Source: CAYOZN01 sp964408455 (GTDB lineage: Bacteria; Planctomycetota; Phycisphaerae; UBA1845; UTPLA1). Taken from it: a stretch of 64,000 nt of DNA. The stretch spans positions 1 to 64,000 of the forward strand of contig CAYOZN010000018.1 in NCBI GenBank assembly GCA_964408455.1, given 5' to 3'. The notes beneath the pieces were generated by a model. That model saw only the letters and a list, made by a program, of their open reading frames with translations. It was not told the origin of the DNA and searched no databases. The translations under genes and the position numbers were made by a program. Numbering within the stretch: the first letter of the stretch is position 1; each line of letters opens with the position of its first letter. Shown one piece after another: positions 1 through 7,646 of the stretch.

Positions 1-87
1 CCGCGATCGATCCCGAACCGCTTGACAGGAGTTTGCTCATAGAGGCCACCCAGCCAATAGGAGGTGCGTCCGGGTCGCACCCGACGA

Positions 88-402
88 CTAGCGCGTCAAA
101 ATGTTGGCGATCCACACGGCGACGTAGCGAATTACTACCAGCAGAATGTACCAGGCGGCGGCAGCGACTGCGGCCGGTAGAAGCAGTGACGGACCATCAT
201 TGCTCAAATCAAAGCCCCTCTTGTATGTGAAGTTCCCTACGCCTCCGATCGTGTCCCGGATCATCAAATACTCGCGCACGGCCGCCACAGCTGCGGACAC
301 GAGCAACAGGAAGAGCCACAACTGGCGTCCCGCATAGGTCTGAGGCCACCAAAGGCAAAACCCTCGGGGAGACGGTCCGTCATTTGTTCGAGTCGGCTCC
401 AC
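88..402 (-). CDS. Small two-TM membrane protein, function unknown
   Basis: A 104-residue protein with two hydrophobic stretches (around residues 27-45 and 72-97) and a short polar N-terminus, so probably an inner-membrane hairpin with both ends on the same side. I do not recognise a family. The start is taken as GTG at 402, because the first in-frame ATG lies inside the first membrane segment; a GAGGA motif lies about 10 nt upstream. It overlaps the 3' end of the HNH gene by 23 bp, so the two are probably co-transcribed and translationally coupled. A nuclease-like protein coupled to a small membrane protein is a layout known from phage-defence pairs, but nothing in this sequence proves that role. 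Confidence 0.55.
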   Translation of the reverse strand: MEPTRTNDGPSPRGFCLWWPQTYAGRQLWLFLLLVSAAVAAVREYLMIRDTIGGVGNFTYKRGFDLSNDGPSLLLPAAVAAAAWYILLVVIRYVAVWIANILTR

Positions 403-1144
403 GTTTGCTTTGTCCTCGATTCGCGATCTGCTCAGTTGCGGCTTGCGTCGCCCAATACTGAGTCATAGCATCAGGTGCAGGCTCATAGTACCACTTCGGT
501 GTTCCTGGGTCTCTTACGTATCCGAATGGCAAAAGGGGATGCTCTCGTTGATATGGATCTATGACCTGCACGAACAGGTGCACGCTTATTCGTCGGCTCG
601 AGTCACTTGCATCAACTGGGATACGAAAGTGACCCTCAAAGCCGCTACCGGGGTTTAGGTTCACGCATCGAGTGCCATCGTAATGAGGGCTATCAAGCAC
701 TGTTCCTTTTTCCTGGCCGTCGACCAATGTCTTAATAGCTATACGAACTTGGACAGGAGGATAAGTCCCGCGGTGAAACACCTTGAATGAGACATCTGGG
801 AGACCATTCGGGTACTCGTCGACCATGAATTGGAGCGGCGGGACAAGACTGCGCGTTTGCTGTTCATAGACCTGCTCGCGCCGCTCCTTGAGTTCCTTCG
901 CTTTGAATTTTCGGCCTCTGGGATGTTTGTCGTTGTAGTGCCCGATCATCATGTGGCAATCGAAACACGCAGGCAGGCAATTGTCCTGCGTGCCGCCTTC
1001 CACCGGGTCAATATGAGCAAGCTCAATTCCAACGCCGCACTGCTTTCCACAAACGCAACAGTGACGGTTGCACCAAAGCAACGCACGGAGCGCGATATCG
1101 TCACCAAAATCGTGATTGACTTTCTTCTCTGATTCGCCAGCCAT
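380..1144 (-). CDS. HNH endonuclease domain protein with C-terminal beta-rich domain
   Basis: 254 residues. Residues about 18-75 form an HNH-type zinc fold: two CxxC-like pairs (CCVCGKQC and CFDCH), the ELAHIDP segment supplying the first His-Asp, a central Asn (DNCLP) and a final His. Such domains nick or cut DNA with one divalent metal. Residues about 105-230 are not HNH; they look like a beta-sandwich (alternating hydrophobic strands with VSFKVFHRG and ISVHLFVQVID) and may be a sensing or binding part. The ATG at 1144 is used; the open frame holding the 21-bp repeats stops directly upstream. It overlaps the downstream two-TM gene. HNH assignment is firm; the biological role (defence, homing or repair) is not established. 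Confidence 0.75.
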   Translation of the reverse strand: MAGESEKKVNHDFGDDIALRALLWCNRHCCVCGKQCGVGIELAHIDPVEGGTQDNCLPACFDCHMMIGHYNDKHPRGRKFKAKELKERREQVYEQQTRSLVPPLQFMVDEYPNGLPDVSFKVFHRGTYPPVQVRIAIKTLVDGQEKGTVLDSPHYDGTRCVNLNPGSGFEGHFRIPVDASDSSRRISVHLFVQVIDPYQREHPLLPFGYVRDPGTPKWYYEPAPDAMTQYWATQAATEQIANRGQSKRGADSNK

Positions 1145-1303
1145 TCAATACAATTCTGCTACAGTCCACCACATTGCCTGTCGCGGACTCTCGTAACTGG
1201 ATGCGCGGGCCGCAGTCGACCTCCCATGCGGAATGTTACCACACCATGCGCTGCCATGCGAGTTCCTTCCGACCGCGCGGCGGCTCGGCTTCATATCTGC
1301 TCC

Positions 1304-1511
1304 CCATGGACCAACTGCTTCAACGCATGGCTCAAGCGCTCCGACACATGGACCGTTTGCTCCGGACAAAGCCACCATTTGCTCCGGCGCGTGGTTCAAA
1401 CGCTGCAACGCATGGACCGTTTGTTCCGGGGCATGGCTGAACCGTTCCGCCGCATGGCTCAACCGCTCCGCCGCATGGCTCATTTGTTCCAACCCATGGA
1501 CCATTTGCTCC
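1304..1511. repeat. 21-bp tandem array, about ten degenerate units
   Basis: About ten head-to-tail copies of a unit reading, on the minus strand, close to GGAGCRNWTGRKCCATGCGKY. One unit has 22 bp, which shifts the reading frame after it. On the minus strand the array reads as a heptad (EQMSHAA-like) open frame of up to 122 codons (1145-1513), but the frame change and the degenerate codons argue against a conserved protein. 21 bp is two helical turns, so the units would present the same DNA face. Confidence 0.8.
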
Positions 1512-1513
1512 AA

Positions 1514-1848
1514 TTTTTCATTATCCAGACCCGCGCCACCCCGCCGATCAGCCCGCGCAGCCGGGTTTTAATCGGCCCGTGGCCGCGGCAGGGCTGATAT
1601 CGCGGTTCTGGTGATCGGACGCCGGTTGCGTGTCCGTGCCTTGGGGATGCGACTCCGGGCCGGGGACGCTCGAATGGAAAAACGGAAATTGGAGACCGGA
1701 TAACGAAAGTTCGCGCGCGCCTCGGCCGATGCACGTCCCGATCGCGGGAACGGACTCCCGCGCCGACGGGCCGCGGCATGTCGCCGCGGTGACACCCGGC
1801 CGGGCGGCAGGGCCGCCTGCCTGATCGCCTTACTGCGAAAGGACTCGC
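1514..1848. other. Intergenic region, no gene recognised
   Basis: About 335 bp between the 21-bp array and the fibronectin-like gene. It contains a short purine-rich stretch near 1671-1710 (GAATGGAAAAACGG and following) that resembles the low-complexity insert at 2646-2690. No convincing coding frame or strong promoter was seen. Confidence 0.5.
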
Positions 1849-2643
1849 ATGTCCACCTATCCCGCCGCCCCGCGCGCCGATTTTCTCCAGTGGTGCCAGT
1901 CCCACGCCCCGGTCTTCACCGCCGGCGCTGCCGCGATCGGGCTGACCCCGGCGCAGGCGACCGAGTTCCAGACCCTCACGGCTGACGCCGCCGCGGCACT
2001 GCTCGCCCAGGAAGAGGCCAAGCAGGCCGCCAAAGTCGCGACCCAGGTGGCGCAGAATGCCTTCAGCGCCCTCATGACCAATGCCGGCCTCACCGTGAAG
2101 ACCATCCGCGCCTTCGCCGAGCAGAGTGCCACGCCGGCGACCGTGTACGCCGCGGCACAGATTCCAGCACCCGCCTCCCCGTCGCCGGCCCCGCCGCCCG
2201 CCCAGCCGACCGGACTGACCGTCACGCTGCGGCCGCAGACCGGCGCGCTGGAGCTGCGCTGGAAGGCCTCCAACCCCGCCGGCACCAGCGGCACCAGCTA
2301 TCTGATTCGCCGCCGGCTGCCCGGCGAGACCGGCTGGACCGTCATTGGCGTGTCGGGTAAAAAATTCTTCGTCGATGACACGCTGGTGGCAGGGGCGGAC
2401 TGGGTGCACTACATCGTGCAGGGCCAGCGGGCCGGTTCGAGCGGGCCGCTCAGCCAGGTCTTCGTCGTGACCTTCGGCATTGCGCCGGGCGGGGCGACGA
2501 TGGCCCACGTCGGCGCCTCGGCCGCGGCATCCGGCATCCCGGCGCCGGCCGCTTTTGGCGGGAATGGCGGCGGGTACGGGATCAATGGCAATGGGCATGG
2601 GATGATGGGGCAGCGCGTGGTGCGGCAGCGCGTGGGGATTTGA
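1849..2643 (+). CDS. Fibronectin type III-like domain protein
   Basis: 264 residues with no clear signal peptide. Residues about 1-115 are Ala-rich and helical (a likely helical bundle), followed by a Pro/Ala linker (about 118-130). Residues about 132-210 have the strand pattern of a fibronectin type III domain (GLTVTLRPQTGALELRWKAS, then YLIRRR, then VHYIVQGQRAGSSGPLS). The C-terminal 50 residues are Gly/Ala-rich and low complexity. A GAAAGGA motif 8 nt upstream supports the ATG at 1849. Proteins of this layout are frequent hypothetical proteins in planctomycetes; the target is unknown. The gene stands alone, with repeats on both sides. Confidence 0.7.
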   Translation: MSTYPAAPRADFLQWCQSHAPVFTAGAAAIGLTPAQATEFQTLTADAAAALLAQEEAKQAAKVATQVAQNAFSALMTNAGLTVKTIRAFAEQSATPATVYAAAQIPAPASPSPAPPPAQPTGLTVTLRPQTGALELRWKASNPAGTSGTSYLIRRRLPGETGWTVIGVSGKKFFVDDTLVAGADWVHYIVQGQRAGSSGPLSQVFVVTFGIAPGGATMAHVGASAAASGIPAPAAFGGNGGGYGINGNGHGMMGQRVVRQRVGI

Positions 2644-2645
2644 AG

Positions 2646-2690
2646 GGAATGACGAATGCGAAATGCTGAATGCTGAATGGTGAATGCGGC
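2646..2690 (+). repeat. GAATGCTGAATG-type low-complexity repeat
   Basis: Just after the stop codon there are seven near copies of a 5-8 bp motif built on GAATG / GAAATGCT / GAATGGT. Similar short purine-rich strings are common between genes in planctomycete genomes (recollection, not checked). It encodes nothing recognisable. Confidence 0.6.
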
Positions 2691-2720
2691 GTTCGGGATA
2701 TCTGGACGGCGGAAGGCAAT

Positions 2721-2753
2721 AAGGCGCGCCGGGGGCCAACCCTGGCGCGCCTT
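2721..2753 (+). terminator. Hairpin, possible terminator, truncated by gap
   Basis: A perfect 10-bp inverted repeat AAGGCGCGCC / GGCGCGCCTT (2721-2730 and 2744-2753) with a 13-nt loop. The right arm ends in TT exactly where the N run begins, so any U-tract is not visible. It is well placed to end transcription of the fibronectin-like gene. Confidence 0.55.
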
Positions 2754-2853
2754 NNNNNNNNNNNNNNNNNNNNNNNNNNNNNNNNNNNNNNNNNNNNNNN
2801 NNNNNNNNNNNNNNNNNNNNNNNNNNNNNNNNNNNNNNNNNNNNNNNNNNNNN
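2754..2853. other. Assembly gap, 100 N
   Basis: Exactly 100 undetermined bases, the conventional size for a scaffold gap of unknown length. Open frames that cross it are artefacts. The true sequence here may be shorter or much longer. Confidence 0.98.
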
Positions 2854-2854
2854 G

Positions 2855-2860
2855 TAGAAT
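2855..2860 (+). promoter_or_regulatory. -10 box TAGAAT, leaderless arrangement
   Basis: TAGAAT ends 6 nt before the ATG at 2867, so transcription would begin at or next to the start codon. The -35 region lies in the gap and cannot be seen. Confidence 0.4.
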
Positions 2861-2866
2861 GAGACG

Positions 2867-3382
2867 ATGCTAAGGCGCATCCGATGGCGAAAGGTGTGCA
2901 AGTGGGCGGGGACGCTGGTGAGTGTCGCACTGCTGGCGGTGTTTGTCACGAGCGGTTACCGCCTGGTTGGCATCGAGGGCGAGGTCGGGAAATTCTTCTA
3001 CGACGTGGTAGCCGTCGAGGGCCGGCTTGGCATCGAATTCGGTTGGATCGTGATTTATTTCGACGTCGCTCCACACTGGTTGCACGTCACGCTTCCGAAA
3101 TTGAGCTTCGGGGCTGAGAAGATGGGCTGGCCTGAGTATAACTTCCCCATGTCCATGCAAATTGAAGACGGTAGCAACTTATCCGCCGACATTGACCTTC
3201 CCCTGCAACTTCTCCTGGCGGCGACGATCGTGCCCACCGCGCTGCTCTGGTATCTTGACCGCCGCAGGCACCGGCCCGGGCATTGCCGCCGGTGCGGCTA
3301 CAGCCTTACCGCCAACACCAGCGGCATCTGCCCCGAGTGCGGCCAACGCGTGCCCGCCGCGCCGGCCGCGGCCCCGGAGTAG
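2867..3382 (+). CDS. Membrane protein with C-terminal zinc ribbon
   Basis: 171 residues: N-terminal TM helix (about 12-31), a roughly 85-residue extracytoplasmic stretch with a WLHVTLPKLSF-like strand region, a second TM (about 111-129), then a cytoplasmic zinc ribbon C-RRCGYSL-x-CPECGQR (about 139-159) with four cysteines. This short zinc ribbon is a hallmark of many small planctomycete membrane proteins whose role is unknown. No Shine-Dalgarno is seen; the TAGAAT box placed 6 nt upstream suggests a leaderless mRNA. A second protein of the same type is at 60998-61513. Confidence 0.7.
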   Translation: MLRRIRWRKVCKWAGTLVSVALLAVFVTSGYRLVGIEGEVGKFFYDVVAVEGRLGIEFGWIVIYFDVAPHWLHVTLPKLSFGAEKMGWPEYNFPMSMQIEDGSNLSADIDLPLQLLLAATIVPTALLWYLDRRRHRPGHCRRCGYSLTANTSGICPECGQRVPAAPAAAPE

Positions 3383-3388
3383 CCGATC

Positions 3389-4759
3389 GTGCCGCAGCCA
3401 CGACACCCAGCCGAGCCGGCCGCCCGCCTCTTCACGCCGCGGCAGATCGCCGCCGTCGCCCTGGCGACTCCGGTTCTGCTTCTGGCCCTGGCGTTGGCCG
3501 CCCGCGCCCTGGACGGGTGGGCCGATTTCGACTGCCCGCGCTTCTGGCCCATCAGCGAAGTCGATCCCCACGTGCCAACCGCGGCATCGCTGGCCCTCGG
3601 GGCGGCGGCGTTGCTGCTGCTCAATGCCGCGTGGCGGGCCCTCCGCAAACGCGGCTTTCCGCTGCCGCATGTCATCGCGCTGGCACTCGCCCTGGCACTG
3701 GTCACCAGCCTCATGCAGCTCAGCGCCGGCCAGCACGGCTGGCTGACCGGCCTGGTCCGCCCGATCGCCGGCGGCCCGCCCGAGATTCAGTATTATCACG
3801 ACGCGTTGACCGTGACCGATCCCGTCGCCTTCCTGAGGGACTACCAGCGGCGCCAGCCCGGCCTGCTCGTCCATTCGCGCACCCATCCGCCCGGCGCGGT
3901 GCTGTTCACCAGGGGGCTGATGCAACTCCTGCGGCACCCGGCCGCCATCGCCGTCGCCATCGCTGTCATATCGATGACGCTGGCCGCCGTCTCGCTCGCC
4001 AGTCTATTGAAGCGGCAATGGCCGCCGGAGCAGGCGAACTTCGCGACGCTTGTCTTCCTCCTGCTGCCCGGCACGCAGATCTACTACCTGGCCAGCATCG
4101 ACGCCCTCATCGCCGCGCTCCTCGTCGCCTCGGCCGCCCTGGCCCTCGGCCCGCCGACGCCGGCTCGTCGTATCGGCGCGGCCCTGCTCCTGTTTGCCGC
4201 CTCGACGCTGACATTCGCCGCCCTGTTTCTCCCCGCCGTGCTGGCGGCGGCGGAGTTGTTGCGCATGCGCAGCCTGCGCCGCACGCTGTCCATCGTCGCC
4301 GGCGTTGTCCTCGCGTGGGTGCTGGTCTGGCTGGTCACGGGGTTCAACTACTGGTCCTCCTTCCAGATTGCCGCGGCGATTGAGAACCCGCAGGGCTTTC
4401 GCCTGCTTTCCGAGCCGCTCTCCTACGTCATGACGCGCATCGAGTGCCTCGCCGATGTCGCCATCCACATCGGGCCCTTCGTGCTGGTCCTCATCCTGCG
4501 CGGGCTGCGCCGCCCGCCGGCCGGCATGCTCCGCTTTCTGCCGCAGGCGGCGATCGTCGTCTTTGTCGCCATGCTCCTGACCGGCGCCTTCAATACCGGC
4601 GAGACCGGCCGGGCGGCGCTCTTCCTCGTGCCGTTTCTCTTCGCGCTCGTTCCGGCTGGATGGGGCGACGCGATCTCGCCGCGCGACGAGCGCCTGCTTG
4701 CGAATCTCGTCTTCGGGCAGACGCTCTGCATGCAGGCCGCCGGCGACTGGTTCTGGTAG
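3389..4759 (+). CDS. Polytopic membrane protein, glycosyltransferase-like
   Basis: 456 residues with about ten hydrophobic helices. Between the second and third helix lies a polar loop with YYHDALTVTDP and then SRTHPPGAVLF; an HPPG loop of this type occurs in GT-C fold membrane glycosyltransferases (PMT/ArnT-like), which move sugars from lipid carriers on the outer face of the membrane. I cannot see a clear DD/ED catalytic pair in the first loop, so the enzyme assignment is tentative. GTG at 3389 is the start, 6 bp after the zinc-ribbon gene's stop, so the two are probably one transcript. It could alternatively be an uncharacterised planctomycete membrane protein. Confidence 0.55.
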   Translation: MPQPRHPAEPAARLFTPRQIAAVALATPVLLLALALAARALDGWADFDCPRFWPISEVDPHVPTAASLALGAAALLLLNAAWRALRKRGFPLPHVIALALALALVTSLMQLSAGQHGWLTGLVRPIAGGPPEIQYYHDALTVTDPVAFLRDYQRRQPGLLVHSRTHPPGAVLFTRGLMQLLRHPAAIAVAIAVISMTLAAVSLASLLKRQWPPEQANFATLVFLLLPGTQIYYLASIDALIAALLVASAALALGPPTPARRIGAALLLFAASTLTFAALFLPAVLAAAELLRMRSLRRTLSIVAGVVLAWVLVWLVTGFNYWSSFQIAAAIENPQGFRLLSEPLSYVMTRIECLADVAIHIGPFVLVLILRGLRRPPAGMLRFLPQAAIVVFVAMLLTGAFNTGETGRAALFLVPFLFALVPAGWGDAISPRDERLLANLVFGQTLCMQAAGDWFW

Positions 4760-4782
4760 TGGCCCGCCGGCCGCGCGCATTC

Positions 4783-4811
4783 TTGAACCGGCCACAGCCC
4801 CCACGTATGAT
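4783..4811 (+). promoter_or_regulatory. Sigma-70 promoter TTGAAC-N17-TATGAT
   Basis: -35 TTGAAC at 4783-4788, 17-bp spacer, -10 TATGAT at 4806-4811. It lies 54 bp before the AAA+ gene start and matches the housekeeping consensus well. Confidence 0.65.
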
Positions 4812-4864
4812 GACCGTTCGAGGTGCCGCATCCGCAGAGGTCCCTGTCGGCATCGAGGTCCATT

Positions 4865-6229
4865 ATGCCCGGTCACGATGATGCCCTCAGCGCCCTGCGC
4901 GAAGCCGTGCGGCTCTCGCCGGAGAATGTCCAGCTCCGCCTGCACCTCGCCCGCACCCTCGCCGGCTTCGGTCATTCCGACCAGGCCGAAATCGAATTCC
5001 GCGAGATCATCCGCCGCGTCCCCGCGCACGAAGAGGCCAAGCTCGGCCTCGCCGCCGCCTACTACGAACAGCAGAAGAACAGCCACGCCCTCGTCGTGCT
5101 GGAGGAGTTTTTGAAGCGCTCCGACACGCCGGCAGCGGCCTACCTGCTCCACGCCCGCCTGCTGATTCGCGCCGGCGACGAGGACCGCGCCTCGCGCCAG
5201 TATCGCGCCGCGCTGGAGCTGGACCCATCCCTTGCCGATGCCGCCTTGAATGAACAACTCGGCGTCCGCGTTGCGCCGCAGCCCGATTCCGACGACATGG
5301 ACGACGTCACGGCCGACGGTCGCATGCGTGCTTCCTTCGATGCGCCGCCCGGTGCCCCGCACATCGACATGGAGCGCCCGAGCATCACCTTCGCCGAAGT
5401 GGGTGGCATGGACAAGGTGAAGGAAGAAGTGCGGATGAAGATCATCCATCCGCTGACTCACGCCGAGATGTTCAAGGCCTACGGCAAGCCGATCGGCGGC
5501 GGCATCCTCATGTATGGCCCGCCCGGCTGCGGCAAGACCTATCTCGCCCGGGCCACGGCCGGCGAGGTGAAGGCCGGTTTCATCGCCGTCGGCATCCACG
5601 ATGTGCTGGAGATGTGGATCGGCAACAGCGAGCACAACCTGCACGAGCTGTTCGAGCAGGCCCGCCGCAATCAGCCGTGCGTCCTGTTCTTCGACGAGGT
5701 CGATGCCCTCGGCGCCAGCCGTGCCGACATGCGTCATAGCGGCGGCCGAATGCTGATCAACCAGTTCCTCAGCGAGCTGGATGGCGTGAAGAGCTCCAAC
5801 GAAGGCGTGCTGATCCTCGCCGCCACCAATGCCCCGTGGCATCTGGACTCGGCCTTTCGCCGCCCCGGCCGCTTCGATCGTGTCATCTTCGTGCCGCCGC
5901 CGGATGGCCCGGCCCGCGCCGACATCCTCCGCACCATGCTCAAGGGCAAGCCGGCGCAGAACATCGACTACGACTTTATCGCGAAGAAGACCGACGGCTG
6001 TTCCGGTGCCGATCTGAAGGCACTGGTCGATGTCGCCATCGAGGCCAAGCTGCGCGAGGCCATGAAACAGGGCGTGCCGACGCCGCTCACCACGAAGGAC
6101 CTCCAAGCCGCCCTCAAGGGCATCCGGGCGACGACGGGCGAGTGGTTCTCGACCGCCCGCAACTACGCGCTGTATTCCAATCAGGGCGGCGCCTACGACG
6201 ACATCCTCGATTATCTGAAACTCAAATGA
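4865..6229 (+). CDS. AAA+ ATPase with N-terminal TPR repeats
   Basis: 454 residues. Residues about 1-120 are tetratricopeptide-like helical hairpins (ALREAVRLSPEN, AEIEFREIIRRVPAHEEA, YRAALELDPS). A linker leads to a classic AAA module: ITFAEVGGMDKVKEEV, Walker A GPPGCGKT (about 218-225), Walker B VLFFDEVDAL (about 273-282), sensor-1 LAATNAP, and the arginine-finger segment RRPGRFDR. This resembles the Vps4/FtsH/p97 classical AAA clade, which remodels protein complexes as a hexamer. No protease domain is attached. ATG 4865 is preferred over an upstream ATG (4823) because GAGGT lies 7 nt before it and the TPR region starts there. Its stop overlaps the next gene's start (ATGA), so the two products probably work together. 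Confidence 0.85.
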   Translation: MPGHDDALSALREAVRLSPENVQLRLHLARTLAGFGHSDQAEIEFREIIRRVPAHEEAKLGLAAAYYEQQKNSHALVVLEEFLKRSDTPAAAYLLHARLLIRAGDEDRASRQYRAALELDPSLADAALNEQLGVRVAPQPDSDDMDDVTADGRMRASFDAPPGAPHIDMERPSITFAEVGGMDKVKEEVRMKIIHPLTHAEMFKAYGKPIGGGILMYGPPGCGKTYLARATAGEVKAGFIAVGIHDVLEMWIGNSEHNLHELFEQARRNQPCVLFFDEVDALGASRADMRHSGGRMLINQFLSELDGVKSSNEGVLILAATNAPWHLDSAFRRPGRFDRVIFVPPPDGPARADILRTMLKGKPAQNIDYDFIAKKTDGCSGADLKALVDVAIEAKLREAMKQGVPTPLTTKDLQAALKGIRATTGEWFSTARNYALYSNQGGAYDDILDYLKLK

Positions 6230-7512
6230 GCGCACACCTGCAACGTGCCGGCCTTCTGCTCGAGCAGGCCCGGTTTGACATGGCCGAGTCGGAGGCACGC
6301 CGCGCCCTGGGGGCGGAGCCCAACAGTTCACAGGCTTATGCACTACTTGCCCTCTCCCAGGCGGGCCAGGAAAAGCTCTCCGAGGCGACGCAATCGGCCC
6401 AGCAGGCCATCGCCCTGGCACCGGACGAACCCTTCTGCCACTACGTGCTGGCCGAGGTCTACAACGACCGGCACCGGCTGGATGAGGCGCAGCGTGCCAT
6501 TATCGAGGCCATCCGGCTCGATCCCTACGATGCCGATTACTTTGCGACGCTGGCGCGCATTCACGTCCAGCGGCAGAAGTGGCGCGACGCCCTCGATGCG
6601 GCCGAGCAGGGCCTGAAGATCGACGCGCAGCACGTCGTCTGTGCCAACATGAGGGCACTGTCGCTCACCAAGCTGGGCCGCCGGGCCGAGGCCGCGCAGA
6701 CGATGGCCGCCGCCCTGGCCCGCCAGCCGGATAATGCCCTGACGCACGCCAACCAGGGCTGGGCGCTCCTCGAACAGGGCGATCCGAAGAAGGCGCTGGA
6801 GCACTTCCGCGAGGCCCTGCGGCTGGAGCCGGAAATGGAATGGGCCCGGGCCGGCATCGTCGAGGCCATGAAGGCGCGGAACATCGTCTATGCGGCGATG
6901 CTCAAGTACTTCCTGTTCATGTCGCGGTTTCCGCCGCGCACGCAGTGGATGATCATCCTCGGCGCCGTCTTCGGCATCCGCATCCTGAACGGCCTCGCGA
7001 AGCAGCACCCGCCGCTGGCGCCCTTCGTGTTGCCCATCTCCCTGGCCTATCTCGCCTTCGTCCTGATGACCTGGATCGCGCAGCCGCTCTTCAACCTGCT
7101 GCTGCGGCTGAACAAGTTCGGCCGCTACGCCCTCTCGCGGGACCAGACGATGGGAGCCAACCTGTTCGGCCTGTGCATCCTGGCCGCCGTGGGTGTCATG
7201 TGTCTGACGCCGTGGATCGGCCCGCTTCATGCCCTGGTCGGGGCGGGCATGTGCTGCATGCTCGTCCTGCCGACGGCCGGCATCTTCAACTGCAAGCCCG
7301 GCTGGCCGCGGCGGCTGATGGTGCTCTATACCGTCGCCCTGGCCGCGCTGGGATTGTGGACCTATGCCGTCCATCTCGCCCAACTGTCGGTCTATCCCGA
7401 TCCGCGGCAGGCGCCCATCGACTGGGATGCCGGCCTCGGCATCTTCCTGCTGGGCACGATACTCTCCTCCTGGGTCGGCGCGGCGCTGGGGACGGTAAGA
7501 GCCAGGAAGTAG
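6226..7512 (+). CDS. TPR protein with C-terminal membrane domain
   Basis: 428 residues starting at the ATG that overlaps the AAA+ gene stop. Residues about 1-215 carry five to six TPR units (for example AESEARRALGAEPNSSQAY and KALEHFREALRLEPEM). Residues about 225-428 hold five or so TM helices (FPPRTQWMIILGAVFGIRIL, FVLPISLAYLAFVLMTWI, GLCILAAVGVMC and others). The TPR part would lie in the cytoplasm and could recruit the TPR-bearing AAA+ ATPase to the membrane; this is inferred from the coupling, not shown. No family name is known to me for this pair. Confidence 0.75.
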   Translation: MSAHLQRAGLLLEQARFDMAESEARRALGAEPNSSQAYALLALSQAGQEKLSEATQSAQQAIALAPDEPFCHYVLAEVYNDRHRLDEAQRAIIEAIRLDPYDADYFATLARIHVQRQKWRDALDAAEQGLKIDAQHVVCANMRALSLTKLGRRAEAAQTMAAALARQPDNALTHANQGWALLEQGDPKKALEHFREALRLEPEMEWARAGIVEAMKARNIVYAAMLKYFLFMSRFPPRTQWMIILGAVFGIRILNGLAKQHPPLAPFVLPISLAYLAFVLMTWIAQPLFNLLLRLNKFGRYALSRDQTMGANLFGLCILAAVGVMCLTPWIGPLHALVGAGMCCMLVLPTAGIFNCKPGWPRRLMVLYTVALAALGLWTYAVHLAQLSVYPDPRQAPIDWDAGLGIFLLGTILSSWVGAALGTVRARK

Positions 7513-7646
7513 GAACGACGAAGCGGCGGTGGCAGGATGCTGCCAAGTGCTATGCACAATAGTCCCTCCGGATTACGCTCCCTACCCACGGCTGTAACTG
7601 CTCGCCCCGTGCGACGCTGCCGATTGCCTCGCGACCGGTTCCGCCC

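Noticed and set aside
1145..1513. 122-codon heptad-repeat protein
   Set aside because: One 22-bp unit shifts the repeat frame, the start would be TTG, and all frames show a similar period; better explained as a DNA repeat.
1480..2949. 489-codon minus-strand frame through the N run
   Set aside because: It reads across undetermined bases and is antisense to the fibronectin-like gene.
4004..6421. 805-codon minus-strand frame across the glycosyltransferase-like and AAA+ genes
   Set aside because: Arg/Gly/Ala-rich translation antisense to two well-supported genes, no family motif.
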